Assembly: GCA_964410215.1 (NCBI GenBank)
Contig: CAYPHA010000001.1
Location: 183,780-247,779, forward strand
DNA from: CAYPHA01 sp964410215
GTDB taxonomy: Bacteria; Calditrichota; Calditrichia; Calditrichales; CAYPHA01
Length of the DNA stretch: 64,000 nt
Direction: 5' to 3'
Shown: positions 52,703-60,684 of the stretch, piece by piece
Layout of the letters: the number at the start of each line of letters is the position of its first letter
Numbering within the stretch: the first letter of the stretch is position 1
Position numbers and translations under genes: made by a program
Notes under the pieces: generated by a model
Told to the model about the DNA's origin: nothing
Seen by the model: only the letters and a program-made list of their open reading frames with translations
Database searches by the model: none

Positions 52703-53329
52703 TTATATAGTGAGGTCGGTTTGTTCTTTCAACGCGGTACCTTCCCGGAATGAAACGGCCACTACATATAAAATAATGGCTACAAAGAGCATACGGAAAT
52801 CAAGGGCACTCATGATATTTCTGTAGACGGATTCCGTAAAGGTTGTGAAGTTGATACTGTACTGGATCAAAACGGGTGGGACAAATACAGGGATCAATTC
52901 GTAAATCAGTAACTCAGAACCGACCCATAACAAAACCAGAAACGAAAGTCGTCTGATTATACGATAATTATCCCGGACAAAAAAGCTGGCTCCGTTTATG
53001 GCAATCAGAAGTTTTTTGAGCTGAAAAAAGATAAGCACGCTTATAACGACAAAGAGAAACCGTTCTAGAATATCATGCATCAGGATATTCTGCTGAACCG
53101 TTTCATAAACAACATCGTCTTCAGCGATAACCGCCTTGTCGAGCATCAGGGTCACATCCGTGGTGGGCCGCAGCCAGGGATGATCCCGGTCAAGAATATC
53201 AATTGTTTCAGGATTGAACATAAGCTGGTGCATTTCTTCAGCGACAATCGAAAAACCAAAAATAAGCGTCCCGGCTATCAGCAGATTCATCACGACCCTG
53301 ATACCCGAGATTGAAATTTTTCCGGACAT
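52703..53329 (-). CDS. DUF2975 membrane protein
   Basis: A 208-residue inner-membrane protein with four hydrophobic segments (about 10-28, 88-108, 123-145, 178-196), matching the DUF2975 pattern of a loop between helices 1 and 2 and LRRLSFLVLLWVG-like helix 3 (here IIRRLSFLVLLWVG). DUF2975 proteins come with YozG-like XRE regulators and no proven function. It is upstream of the regulator and starts a minus-strand pair; divergent from a lipoprotein gene. Confidence 0.85.
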   Translation of the reverse strand: MSGKISISGIRVVMNLLIAGTLIFGFSIVAEEMHQLMFNPETIDILDRDHPWLRPTTDVTLMLDKAVIAEDDVVYETVQQNILMHDILERFLFVVISVLIFFQLKKLLIAINGASFFVRDNYRIIRRLSFLVLLWVGSELLIYELIPVFVPPVLIQYSINFTTFTESVYRNIMSALDFRMLFVAIILYVVAVSFREGTALKEQTDLTI

Positions 53330-53574
53330 GATTTATCCTTCCCAATTTTTTGTTGTTACCTGTAATATAATAAATATTTATTGTAATACAACAATAAAAT
53401 GTTGTAAAACCAACCCACCCCTGTAGGGAGAGGCTACAGGGCAGGATTTTTTCATCGCTGGGAGTTAAATTGTATAAAAAATCGTTACATTTCCTCAATA
53501 TTGCCCTTATATGTTCCGAAGTAACCATTTAATAAGATATAATGAGCCTTTACAAAAAATGTAATGAGAATGAA

Positions 53575-54060
53575 ATGAAAATATTTATTTTACATGTGAC
53601 TTTGTTGCTGATTATTGCTTCCTGTTCGGTAAAAAGGCATAATTCCAGCGCATTACCAAACGACGATAATTCCGGAAACAAAACTGAAAAAGAACTTTTT
53701 CCTGCACAGATGGATATCGCACCCGGACATTGCCGGATTCTCGCAACCGTTTTAGAAATTGACAGCACTTCTATAAGCCAGGATCCGGAAGATCTCTGCT
53801 CTAAAGTGCCCTGCCGCGCTGTGGTCCGGGTGGACACGATTTTGGGTTATGGATCTTCGTTCAGTGGTGATGTTTCTAAGGGACAAGAGATGCCCGTGCG
53901 TTTTGTGTTTTCCACGGAAAATACACGATCGCTCGGGATGAAGATGGAACACCACTTGCCCGGCCTGAAAAGCCGTGACCGTTTTCGCGCAGACATCAAA
54001 GAACAACCGGTTTTCGGAGGGGGTGTGGAGTATGTGGTATACCTGTATGATAAGAAATAA
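53575..54060 (+). CDS. Lipoprotein of unknown function
   Basis: A 161-residue lipoprotein (from MKIFILHVTLLLIIASC; lipobox ASC). The mature part contains HCRILATVLEIDSTS, CSKVPCRAVVRVDTIL and GVEYVVYLYDKK; the two cysteines (CSKVPC) may form a disulfide. It could be a TRASH-like or OB-fold domain similar to nucleic-acid/peptide-binding lipoproteins, but no family is assigned. An earlier ATG (53542) has no ribosome site. It ends just before two dispersed repeats. Confidence 0.6.
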   Translation: MKIFILHVTLLLIIASCSVKRHNSSALPNDDNSGNKTEKELFPAQMDIAPGHCRILATVLEIDSTSISQDPEDLCSKVPCRAVVRVDTILGYGSSFSGDVSKGQEMPVRFVFSTENTRSLGMKMEHHLPGLKSRDRFRADIKEQPVFGGGVEYVVYLYDKK

Positions 54061-54078
54061 GAAAAAAGTTTAAAGATT

Positions 54079-54110
54079 GAGTCCACTCCGATAAGTGCTA
54101 ATTACGGAGT
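54079..54110. repeat. Dispersed hairpin repeat, copy 2
   Basis: GAGTCCACTCCGATAAGTGC... to CGGAGT: arms ACTCCGATAA and AATTACGGAGT around GTGCT. Reverse complement of the copy at 29072-29109 with few differences. Confidence 0.75.
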
Positions 54111-54184
54111 TGTCATCCCGAACTCGTTTCGGGATCTACTGTTTTTATTGATCTTAGAGATGCTGAAATAAATTCAGCATGACA
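54111..54184. repeat. MITE-like palindromic element
   Basis: 74 bp bounded by TGTCAT (54111-54116) and ATGACA (54179-54184). It contains two internal palindromes, CCCGAA-CTCGT-TTCGGG and GCTGAA-ATAAA-TTCAGC. I recognise this TGTCATCCCGAA...GCTGAA...TTCAGCATGACA type as a repeat common in diverse bacteria. It abuts copy 2 of the hairpin repeat. Confidence 0.75.
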
Positions 54185-54210
54185 CCATCGTGCTTTTCGG
54201 AGGGGACTCA

Positions 54211-54231
54211 AGATTAAAGATAAAAGATAAA
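54211..54231 (+). repeat. Heptanucleotide repeat (AGATAAA-type) before the start codon
   Basis: AGATTAA, AGATAAA, AGATAAA at 54211-54231, then a partial fourth unit, 12 bp before the start of the following gene. Copy number would alter the upstream spacing and possible leader. Confidence 0.8.
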
Positions 54232-54243
54232 AGAGATGGGAAG

Positions 54244-57054
54244 ATGATGAGATCTTTGTTAAAAAAAGTGATTGCTTTGATCAGTGCTGCGGTGATCCTG
54301 TCAGCCGTGCTGGTAGCCGTAGTTCGTTTAACGGGTCCGGATGAAGTAACGGATTATAAGCGGGCGTTTAAGAAAATGGCGAAAGCATCCCTGCAGACGA
54401 AGGAAGATCCCTATGCCCGCTACACCTATGAGCGTATGCGACTGGTTAATCCGGAAACCGGTGTTATTCCGGCTGAAATACGGCGGAAGGAACTGCAGTT
54501 TGCCGAAAAACTGCCGGTGAAAGGCGTGCTGGAAGGTCCGGTGCTGAATAAAACAGCCGTCGGGATGGCACCCTGGGAACTGCGCGGCCCCTTTAACGTG
54601 GGTGGCCGGACACGGGCTCTCGCCCTGGATGTTACGGATGAATCAACCATTCTGGCCGGCGGCGTATCCGGCGGTATGTGGATTTCAGAGGATGGAGGGG
54701 ATACCTGGGGAAAAACCACACAACCGGGTCAGTTGCACAGCGTCACCTGTCTTGATCAGGACAGGCGCGACGGGAAAACCAATGTCTGGTACTACGGCAC
54801 CGGCGAACCAATTGGCAATTCAGCTACAAAAGGAGGCGCCTGGTTTAGCGGGGATGGTATTTTCAAGTCAACAGACGGGGGCTTTACCTGGAATGTATTG
54901 CTCTCGACGTCTACCAACACGCCACAGACCTATGAAAACTTTTTTGATTATATCTGGAATGTCAAAACCGATCCTTCAAACGGGAGCCAGGATGAAGTAT
55001 ATGCCGCTGTTTCGGGGGGTATATTCCGAAGTTTGAACGGAGGAGGCAACTGGAGTGCGTCCAAAGTTTCATCGACTTCCACCTGGGCCTACTATACCGA
55101 TGTGGCTGTCACATCGAATGGGGTGGTCTATGCCACGCTCAGCAGTGAAGGCGCTTCCGATGCAGGGATATGGCGGTCAACGGATGGACAAAACTGGGTG
55201 AAAATCACGCCGCTCAACTGGCCGGGTACCTACCGCAGGACGGTCATCGGTATCGCTCCATCGAATGAAAATGTGGTCTATTTTCTGTCGGATACACCGG
55301 GTGGTGGCACCAGTAATCACAGTCTGTGGAAATATACCTATCTGAGTGGTGACGGCAGCGGTTCCGGGGGTGCATGGGAAGACCGCTCCACGTCGATCCC
55401 CAATGAAGGCGGTAATACAGGGGATTTTTCTTCCCAGAACTCCTATGACCTGGTCATACATGTCAAACCTGATGATGAAGATGTTGTTTTTATCGGCGGT
55501 ATCAATCTGTACCGCTCGGATAATGGTTTTACCGATAAAACACAGACAAAATGGATCGGGGGCTATACGAAAAGCAATGATTCTTTCAATGGTTATCCGA
55601 ATCACCATCCTGATCAGCATGCGCTTGTCTTCTATCCATCGGATCCGAACCAGTTGTTGTCGGGCCATGACGGCGGGCTCAGTTATACAGACGACTGTAT
55701 GGCAGCTGATGTCAGTTGGTTAAAATTAAACCGGGGCTATTACACAACGCAGTTCTATACCATTGCCATTGATCCAAGCGGTACGGACGATGTCATTATC
55801 GGGGGAACGCAGGATAACGGGACCTACTGGGTGCGTGATAATTCCGATGCTTCCACAAACTGGATGGATGTATTTGGCGGTGATGGTTCCTATTGTGCGG
55901 TTGCTCCCGGCAAGTCGCATTATTTCGTATCGTTTCAAAACGGAGAAACCTACCGTTTGGCATTGGACAATAGTGGAAACTGGCAGGGTAATCCGGCGCG
56001 GGTCGATCCGGCCGGGGGTGAAAACTACCTGTTCATCAATCCCTTCATCATCGATCCCAATGTGCCGGAACGCATGTACCTGGCGGGTGGGAGTCTGCTG
56101 TGGCGCAACAGTGATGTGACCGCCCTTCCGGCGGGAAATTATGAGCCGATCAGCCAGAACTGGACGGAACTAACCAATTCGGAAATACCCGGCGGTTCCG
56201 TCAGTGCCCTTGACGTTTCAGAAGAGCCGGCAGACCGTCTATATTATGGAACCACACAGGGGAAGGTATACCGGATAGACGACGCAGACAGCGGTAATCC
56301 CGAAGCGGCAGATCTGACGTCCGTTTCTTTCCCGGCCGGATACGTCAGTTGTATCGAAGTCGATCCGACCAACGCGGATCGTGTCCTGGTTGTATTTTCC
56401 AATTACGAGGTCATCTCCATGTGGTACAGTGAAAACGGCGGATCCGACTGGATGGCTGTCAGCGGGAACCTGGAACAGAACGTAAACGGCAGCGGCAACG
56501 GACCCTCGGTGCGCTGGGCTGAAATACTCCCGACCGATGAAGGAACCATTTATTTTGCCGGCACCAGTACGGGACTGTATTCCACCACACAAATGAACGG
56601 GACATCAACAGTCTGGACACAGGAAGGAGCGACAACCATCGGTAATGTGGTGATTGATATGATCACCGCCCGCAGGTCGGACAACCGTGTGGTGGTGGCG
56701 ACACATGGTAACGGCGTTTACAGTTCCATCGCCGGGGCGACACCGGTGGAAGGAAACGAACCATTCCAGACCGTATCAAGTCTTTACCTGGAACAGAATT
56801 ATCCCAATCCTTTTAATCCTGCTACCACAATTCGTTATTCCATACCGGAGGCGAATGAAGTCGAGCTGGACATATTCGATATACAGGGCCGGTCGGTAGC
56901 GACACTCGTACGAGGGAATCAGGCGGCCGGAAACCATACCATTCGCTGGAATGGCAGAGATCGTTTCGGAATTCAAGTGCCTGCCGGTATGTATATATAC
57001 CGGCTGAAGGCCGGATCACTTACAGCCTCAAAACAGATGATTGTTTTGAAGTAA
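54244..57054 (+). CDS. Sortilin/BNR-type secreted protein with type-A sorting domain
   Basis: A 936-residue exported protein. A signal (MMRSLLKKVIALISAAVILSAVLVAV) is followed by a propeller region with BNR/Asp boxes (WISEDGGDTWG, FKSTDGGFTW, WRSTDGQNW, YSENGGSDW) and the C-terminal type-IX sorting domain (NYPNPFNPATTIRYSI ... GMYIYRLKAG ... KQMIVLK). It resembles exo-sialidase/photosystem-stability-factor-like surface proteins of the FCB group; sialidase activity has not been shown for this branch. A GTG at 54190 would place the heptamer tract in the N-terminus and is less likely. ATG 54244 or 54247. Confidence 0.82.
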   Translation: MMRSLLKKVIALISAAVILSAVLVAVVRLTGPDEVTDYKRAFKKMAKASLQTKEDPYARYTYERMRLVNPETGVIPAEIRRKELQFAEKLPVKGVLEGPVLNKTAVGMAPWELRGPFNVGGRTRALALDVTDESTILAGGVSGGMWISEDGGDTWGKTTQPGQLHSVTCLDQDRRDGKTNVWYYGTGEPIGNSATKGGAWFSGDGIFKSTDGGFTWNVLLSTSTNTPQTYENFFDYIWNVKTDPSNGSQDEVYAAVSGGIFRSLNGGGNWSASKVSSTSTWAYYTDVAVTSNGVVYATLSSEGASDAGIWRSTDGQNWVKITPLNWPGTYRRTVIGIAPSNENVVYFLSDTPGGGTSNHSLWKYTYLSGDGSGSGGAWEDRSTSIPNEGGNTGDFSSQNSYDLVIHVKPDDEDVVFIGGINLYRSDNGFTDKTQTKWIGGYTKSNDSFNGYPNHHPDQHALVFYPSDPNQLLSGHDGGLSYTDDCMAADVSWLKLNRGYYTTQFYTIAIDPSGTDDVIIGGTQDNGTYWVRDNSDASTNWMDVFGGDGSYCAVAPGKSHYFVSFQNGETYRLALDNSGNWQGNPARVDPAGGENYLFINPFIIDPNVPERMYLAGGSLLWRNSDVTALPAGNYEPISQNWTELTNSEIPGGSVSALDVSEEPADRLYYGTTQGKVYRIDDADSGNPEAADLTSVSFPAGYVSCIEVDPTNADRVLVVFSNYEVISMWYSENGGSDWMAVSGNLEQNVNGSGNGPSVRWAEILPTDEGTIYFAGTSTGLYSTTQMNGTSTVWTQEGATTIGNVVIDMITARRSDNRVVVATHGNGVYSSIAGATPVEGNEPFQTVSSLYLEQNYPNPFNPATTIRYSIPEANEVELDIFDIQGRSVATLVRGNQAAGNHTIRWNGRDRFGIQVPAGMYIYRLKAGSLTASKQMIVLK

Positions 57055-57156
57055 GCCATAACTAGCAGACTGTAGACCCGGCAAGAAGTATCGTTTTGCA
57101 GATTTGTGGCTTTTGACCGGATAAAACAGTTGTTTATGAATGCCAAAGGCCATTAA

Positions 57157-57236
57157 CACCAGATTAAAATCTGGTGATGGTACAAGGATTATTGTACGTT
57201 TGGTCTGTTGCGCCAGCACCAGGATCTAGCCTGGTG
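57157..57236. repeat. Two short palindromes downstream of the secreted protein
   Basis: CACCAGATT-AA-AATCTGGTG (57157-57176) and CACCAGG-ATCTAG-CCTGGTG (57217-57236) share the CACCAG/CTGGTG ends. They lie in the 333-bp gap before the YigZ gene, which otherwise shows nothing; either may end transcription, but no T run follows. Confidence 0.75.
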
Positions 57237-57387
57237 AAACACAGTCATTCAGACTACTTTCACAAAACTATACGCAGCGTTTCATCATTCATTCAACAGC
57301 TTAAACGCAGTCTTTACTCTTGTCGATTAATAATTATACTCTTAACTTGCATTAACGCATTTTAAATATATATTCAATTATAATCAT

Positions 57388-58002
57388 ATGAAAAAAGATC
57401 TGACTGTCGACGAATTCCTGGTTCCTTCAAAACCCGTCCAGCAAGAAATCAAAGTTAAAGGATCCCGTTTTATCGCCTCTATAGAGCGGATTCATTCCGC
57501 TGAAGAAGCAGAGGAAATCGTTGAGCGATACCGGAAACGGTATCATGATGCCACGCATAACTGCTTTGCTTTCCGGCTGGATGATACGGTGTTCCGTTAT
57601 TCCGACGACGGCGAGCCGTCCGGAACCGCGGGTAAACCCATTCTGCAGGTTATCGATAGCCGGGAGTTGAAACAGATCCTCATTATTGTGACCCGGTATT
57701 TCGGGGGAACGAAACTGGGAACAGGTGGTTTGATCCGTGCGTATTCCGAGGCTGCTTCAAATGCGCTGGCGCGGTTGAAGGTTAAAATCGTGGTACGGAC
57801 CGTTCTCCTGACGCTTCAACTCAAATATGAACAGGAGCCTTTTGTCAGAAAGTTCCTGGACCGGTTCGGTGGACGTATCGCGGACAGCCGTTACAGTGAT
57901 GCCATTGAATTGGAGATCCTGTTGCCGGAAAGCAGGCAAAAAGGATTTATGGAGGAATTAAAGGAAGCGACACATTCCACCGTTAAAATATTGGCATCTT
58001 AA
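57388..58002 (+). CDS. yigZ: YigZ family protein (IMPACT-related)
   Basis: A 204-residue soluble protein of the UPF0029/IMPACT family. The core KGSRFIASIERIHSAEEAEE (24-43), HDATHNCFAFRL, SDDGEPSGTAGKPIL and TRYFGGTKLGTGGLIRAY (in short pieces) are all conserved. The C-terminal half is the YigZ-specific ferredoxin-like domain. Biochemical role is uncertain; eukaryotic IMPACT modulates translation. It precedes the ABC exporter genes by 46 bp and may share their transcript. Confidence 0.92.
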   Translation: MKKDLTVDEFLVPSKPVQQEIKVKGSRFIASIERIHSAEEAEEIVERYRKRYHDATHNCFAFRLDDTVFRYSDDGEPSGTAGKPILQVIDSRELKQILIIVTRYFGGTKLGTGGLIRAYSEAASNALARLKVKIVVRTVLLTLQLKYEQEPFVRKFLDRFGGRIADSRYSDAIELEILLPESRQKGFMEELKEATHSTVKILAS

Positions 58003-58047
58003 ATGGATTCTCGATAAATTGACAAACCTTACATCATCGGTTTTATC

Positions 58048-58968
58048 ATGAATAAAAAATCAAACACTCTGGAAGTCAGGAACGTTCGTAAATCATTCGC
58101 AGATACCCTGGTCATTGAAAACCTCAGTTTTATTGTACATGGCGGCGAAACCTTCGGGCTTCTGGGCCCCAACGGTGCAGGGAAGACCACCATGATGCGC
58201 ATGATTATGAACATCCTGCGTCCGGATGATGGTGAGATCCTTTACAACGGGCAACCGCGTCATAAACTGCAGGCCGTTCATTTCGGATATCTTCCCGAAG
58301 AACGCGGCCTCTATTCCCGGGTGGCCGTACTGGAAATGCTGGTTTATTTCGGCACATTGAACAACCTGACCAAGAGTAAAGCGCAGGTGGAAGCGATACG
58401 TTACCTCGACCGGCTGGGCATGGCCGACTTCGCCGACAGCTATGTAAACCAGTTGTCCAAAGGTATGCAGCAGAAAATACAGTTCATTGCCGCCTTTTTG
58501 CATAATCCGGATGTGCTGATTCTCGATGAACCGTTCGCAGGGCTGGATCCTATCAACCAGATCGTCCTTCGTGAGATTTTAAACGAATACCGTCAGAAAA
58601 AGAAGATACTGATTATTTCCACCCACCAGATGGACCAGGTTGAGAAATTGTGTAACCATATCTGTCTGATCAATCAGGGTCGGGTGATACTTGATGGAAA
58701 TTTAGCGGAAATCAAAAAACAGAATCGTGAAGATGCCTATTTTATCGAAGCCGACGGGCCGATCGATTTCATTCACGACATTGAGCATATAAAGATTCTG
58801 GAAGAAAACAACAACGCTTATAAATTTTCTTTCAAAGACTCTAAAAAGGACAACATTTCCACCTTTTTAGACAGGATAAAAAATAAAGCCAGAATAAAGC
58901 GTTTTGAAGTGGTGGAACCGGCATTGCATGACATCTTCATTCGCCTGGTTCGTGAACAGACAGGGTAG
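58048..58968 (+). CDS. ABC exporter ATPase (NatA-like)
   Basis: A 306-residue ATPase of the DRA/NatA group. Walker A GPNGAGKTTMM (about 37-47), Q-loop-adjacent FGYLPEERGLYSR, signature QLSKGMQQKIQF and Walker B VLILDEPFAGLDP are complete, and the C-terminal extension (DNISTFLDRIKN...) is typical of the NatA type. The motif EERGLYSR places it close to Na+-exporter-like ABC proteins. It is followed by the permease, 10 bp downstream (start 58979). Substrate not determined. Confidence 0.92.
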   Translation: MNKKSNTLEVRNVRKSFADTLVIENLSFIVHGGETFGLLGPNGAGKTTMMRMIMNILRPDDGEILYNGQPRHKLQAVHFGYLPEERGLYSRVAVLEMLVYFGTLNNLTKSKAQVEAIRYLDRLGMADFADSYVNQLSKGMQQKIQFIAAFLHNPDVLILDEPFAGLDPINQIVLREILNEYRQKKKILIISTHQMDQVEKLCNHICLINQGRVILDGNLAEIKKQNREDAYFIEADGPIDFIHDIEHIKILEENNNAYKFSFKDSKKDNISTFLDRIKNKARIKRFEVVEPALHDIFIRLVREQTG

Positions 58969-58978
58969 GATTGACGCT

Positions 58979-60481
58979 ATGAAGAACATTTTTCGCATAG
59001 CCCGCTGGGAATTCCGTACACGGGTGCGATCACGATCGTTTTTCTTTAACACCTTTATCTCCCCGTTTCTTTTCGCCGCTATCCTGATGCTTCCCCTCTA
59101 CCTGTTTCAGTATCAGCCGCAGGTATCAACGAAACTGATCGGCGTGATCGATCTCTCCCGGGAAAATATCTCCAGGGAACTGCAAAATGAAATGAACCGC
59201 AATTACCGGCTCGATAACCGTTCACCCGAATATATGATCCTTAATGTTTCCGTGGACAATTCACGGGCTTACCAGCGTATGAATAACGAGTTCAAGACGG
59301 TACAGGCGCAACTGGATTCCACTGATGAACTGTATGAAGCGATTAAAGACAGGCGCTCCTCCTATTTCCTGAATAAAGGGACACCGAACCGCGATGTGTT
59401 ACTGCGTACATCATACGATCGCCTCCAGTCGGTACGCGAGGAAAAGGAATTACTGCAGATCGAGCTGTCTCGCTATGAAGCCGCCCTGGATTCCCTTTAT
59501 GAACGTCAGGCACGGGTCATGGCCGATTCCATGCTCATGCACGATGTCCTGAATGCCTATCTCGTCTTTCCGGGATCGTTCACGAAAACCGGAACCATGG
59601 AATACCACTCGAAAAATCCGGGCGAACTTCTTGATACGGAACGGCTGGACCGGATTCTTCAGACGATCATTATTAAAGAACGGGTACGCGAGGACGGCAT
59701 CGAACGCAGTAAAGTGCGAAGCTGGCTGCGGCCCGTCCAGATAAAAAAATATCAGCTGTTCACCGAGGGTCAGCAGGAATGGAATTTTTTCGCCCAGTTT
59801 TATGGTCCCCTGATTGCCGTGTTTCTGCTCTTTATGGCCATCTTTACCGCCGGAGGATACCTGTTCAGCGGGGTATTGCAGGAAAAATCGAACCGGGTGA
59901 TCGAGGTGCTGATGTCCTTTGCCACCAGCAGGCAGATCATGGGAGGGAAAATTCTCGGGCTCGGATTCCTGGGCCTCTCGCAGGTACTGACCTGGATTGC
60001 CATCAGTGGCCTGCTGGCTTTTGGCGGAATCATTCCGGGCAGCCAGCTGAGTTATTTGAGTGCGATCAATGCCTTCTATTTCCTGTTGTATTTTTCACTC
60101 GGTTTTCTGTTCTACGGCGCGATTTTTATCATGATCGGCTCTCTTTTTCCCAATGAATACGATGCCCAGCAGATCAATCAGGTTTTACGAACACTGGCAA
60201 TTTTCCCCGTGCTCGTTTCCCTTTTCGTGCTGAGCGAACCCAATTCCCAGTTTATCCGCATTCTGAGTTATATCCCGTTTCTCTCGCCTTCCTTCATGAT
60301 TTTGCGTATTCCGCTGAGCAGTACGCCCATTACGACGGATATTTGGATAACGACGCTTATCATGGTGGTATCCATCATCGCGGTTATCCTCGTTGCCGGA
60401 AAGCTCTTTCGCCTGGCCACCCTCATGCAGGGAAAAAAACCGACGCTCAATGAGGTGGTTTACTGGTTGAAAGCAGAGTAG
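58979..60481 (+). CDS. ABC exporter permease (NatB-like)
   Basis: A 500-residue permease: N-terminal helix (about 24-42), a long periplasmic domain (to about 280, coiled-coil-prone around VREEKELLQIELSRYEAALDSLYERQARVM) and five more helices between about 285 and 480. The conserved EKSNRVIEVLMSF (after helix 2) and MGGKILGLG are the NatB/DUF3526-type ABC-2 signature. It belongs with the preceding ATPase. Earlier methionines in the frame (58904) lie inside the ATPase gene and are unlikely starts. Confidence 0.9.
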   Translation: MKNIFRIARWEFRTRVRSRSFFFNTFISPFLFAAILMLPLYLFQYQPQVSTKLIGVIDLSRENISRELQNEMNRNYRLDNRSPEYMILNVSVDNSRAYQRMNNEFKTVQAQLDSTDELYEAIKDRRSSYFLNKGTPNRDVLLRTSYDRLQSVREEKELLQIELSRYEAALDSLYERQARVMADSMLMHDVLNAYLVFPGSFTKTGTMEYHSKNPGELLDTERLDRILQTIIIKERVREDGIERSKVRSWLRPVQIKKYQLFTEGQQEWNFFAQFYGPLIAVFLLFMAIFTAGGYLFSGVLQEKSNRVIEVLMSFATSRQIMGGKILGLGFLGLSQVLTWIAISGLLAFGGIIPGSQLSYLSAINAFYFLLYFSLGFLFYGAIFIMIGSLFPNEYDAQQINQVLRTLAIFPVLVSLFVLSEPNSQFIRILSYIPFLSPSFMILRIPLSSTPITTDIWITTLIMVVSIIAVILVAGKLFRLATLMQGKKPTLNEVVYWLKAE

Positions 60482-60490
60482 GAGTACAAA

Positions 60491-60518
60491 GTAAGAAGTA
60501 GGAAGTAGGAGGTAAGAA
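60491..60518 (+). repeat. Heptanucleotide tandem repeat (GTAGGAA-type)x4
   Basis: GTAAGAA, GTAGGAA, GTAGGAG, GTAAGAA: strict period 7, 10 bp after the permease stop. Its reverse complement type occurs at 60643-60684. Confidence 0.9.
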
Positions 60519-60642
60519 TTTGGTTGGAATGGTATTTTGTATAGCCCGCTGCCGGAAAAACGTCACTAAGTTGGGGAATATGACAATAGAGCCCGTTTGA
60601 AAAGATTATCGCCAAATACAATACAAATTCATTTATATTTAA

Positions 60643-60684
60643 CTTCCTACTTCCTACTTCCTACTTCTTACTTCCTACTTCTTA
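60643..60684 (+). repeat. Heptanucleotide tandem repeat (CTTCCTA-type)x6
   Basis: Six units CTTCCTA/CTTCTTA, period 7, running into the stop codon (60682-60684) of the barrel gene on the minus strand. Inverted to 60491-60518; the two tracts can pair over 124 bp between the convergent genes. Confidence 0.9.
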
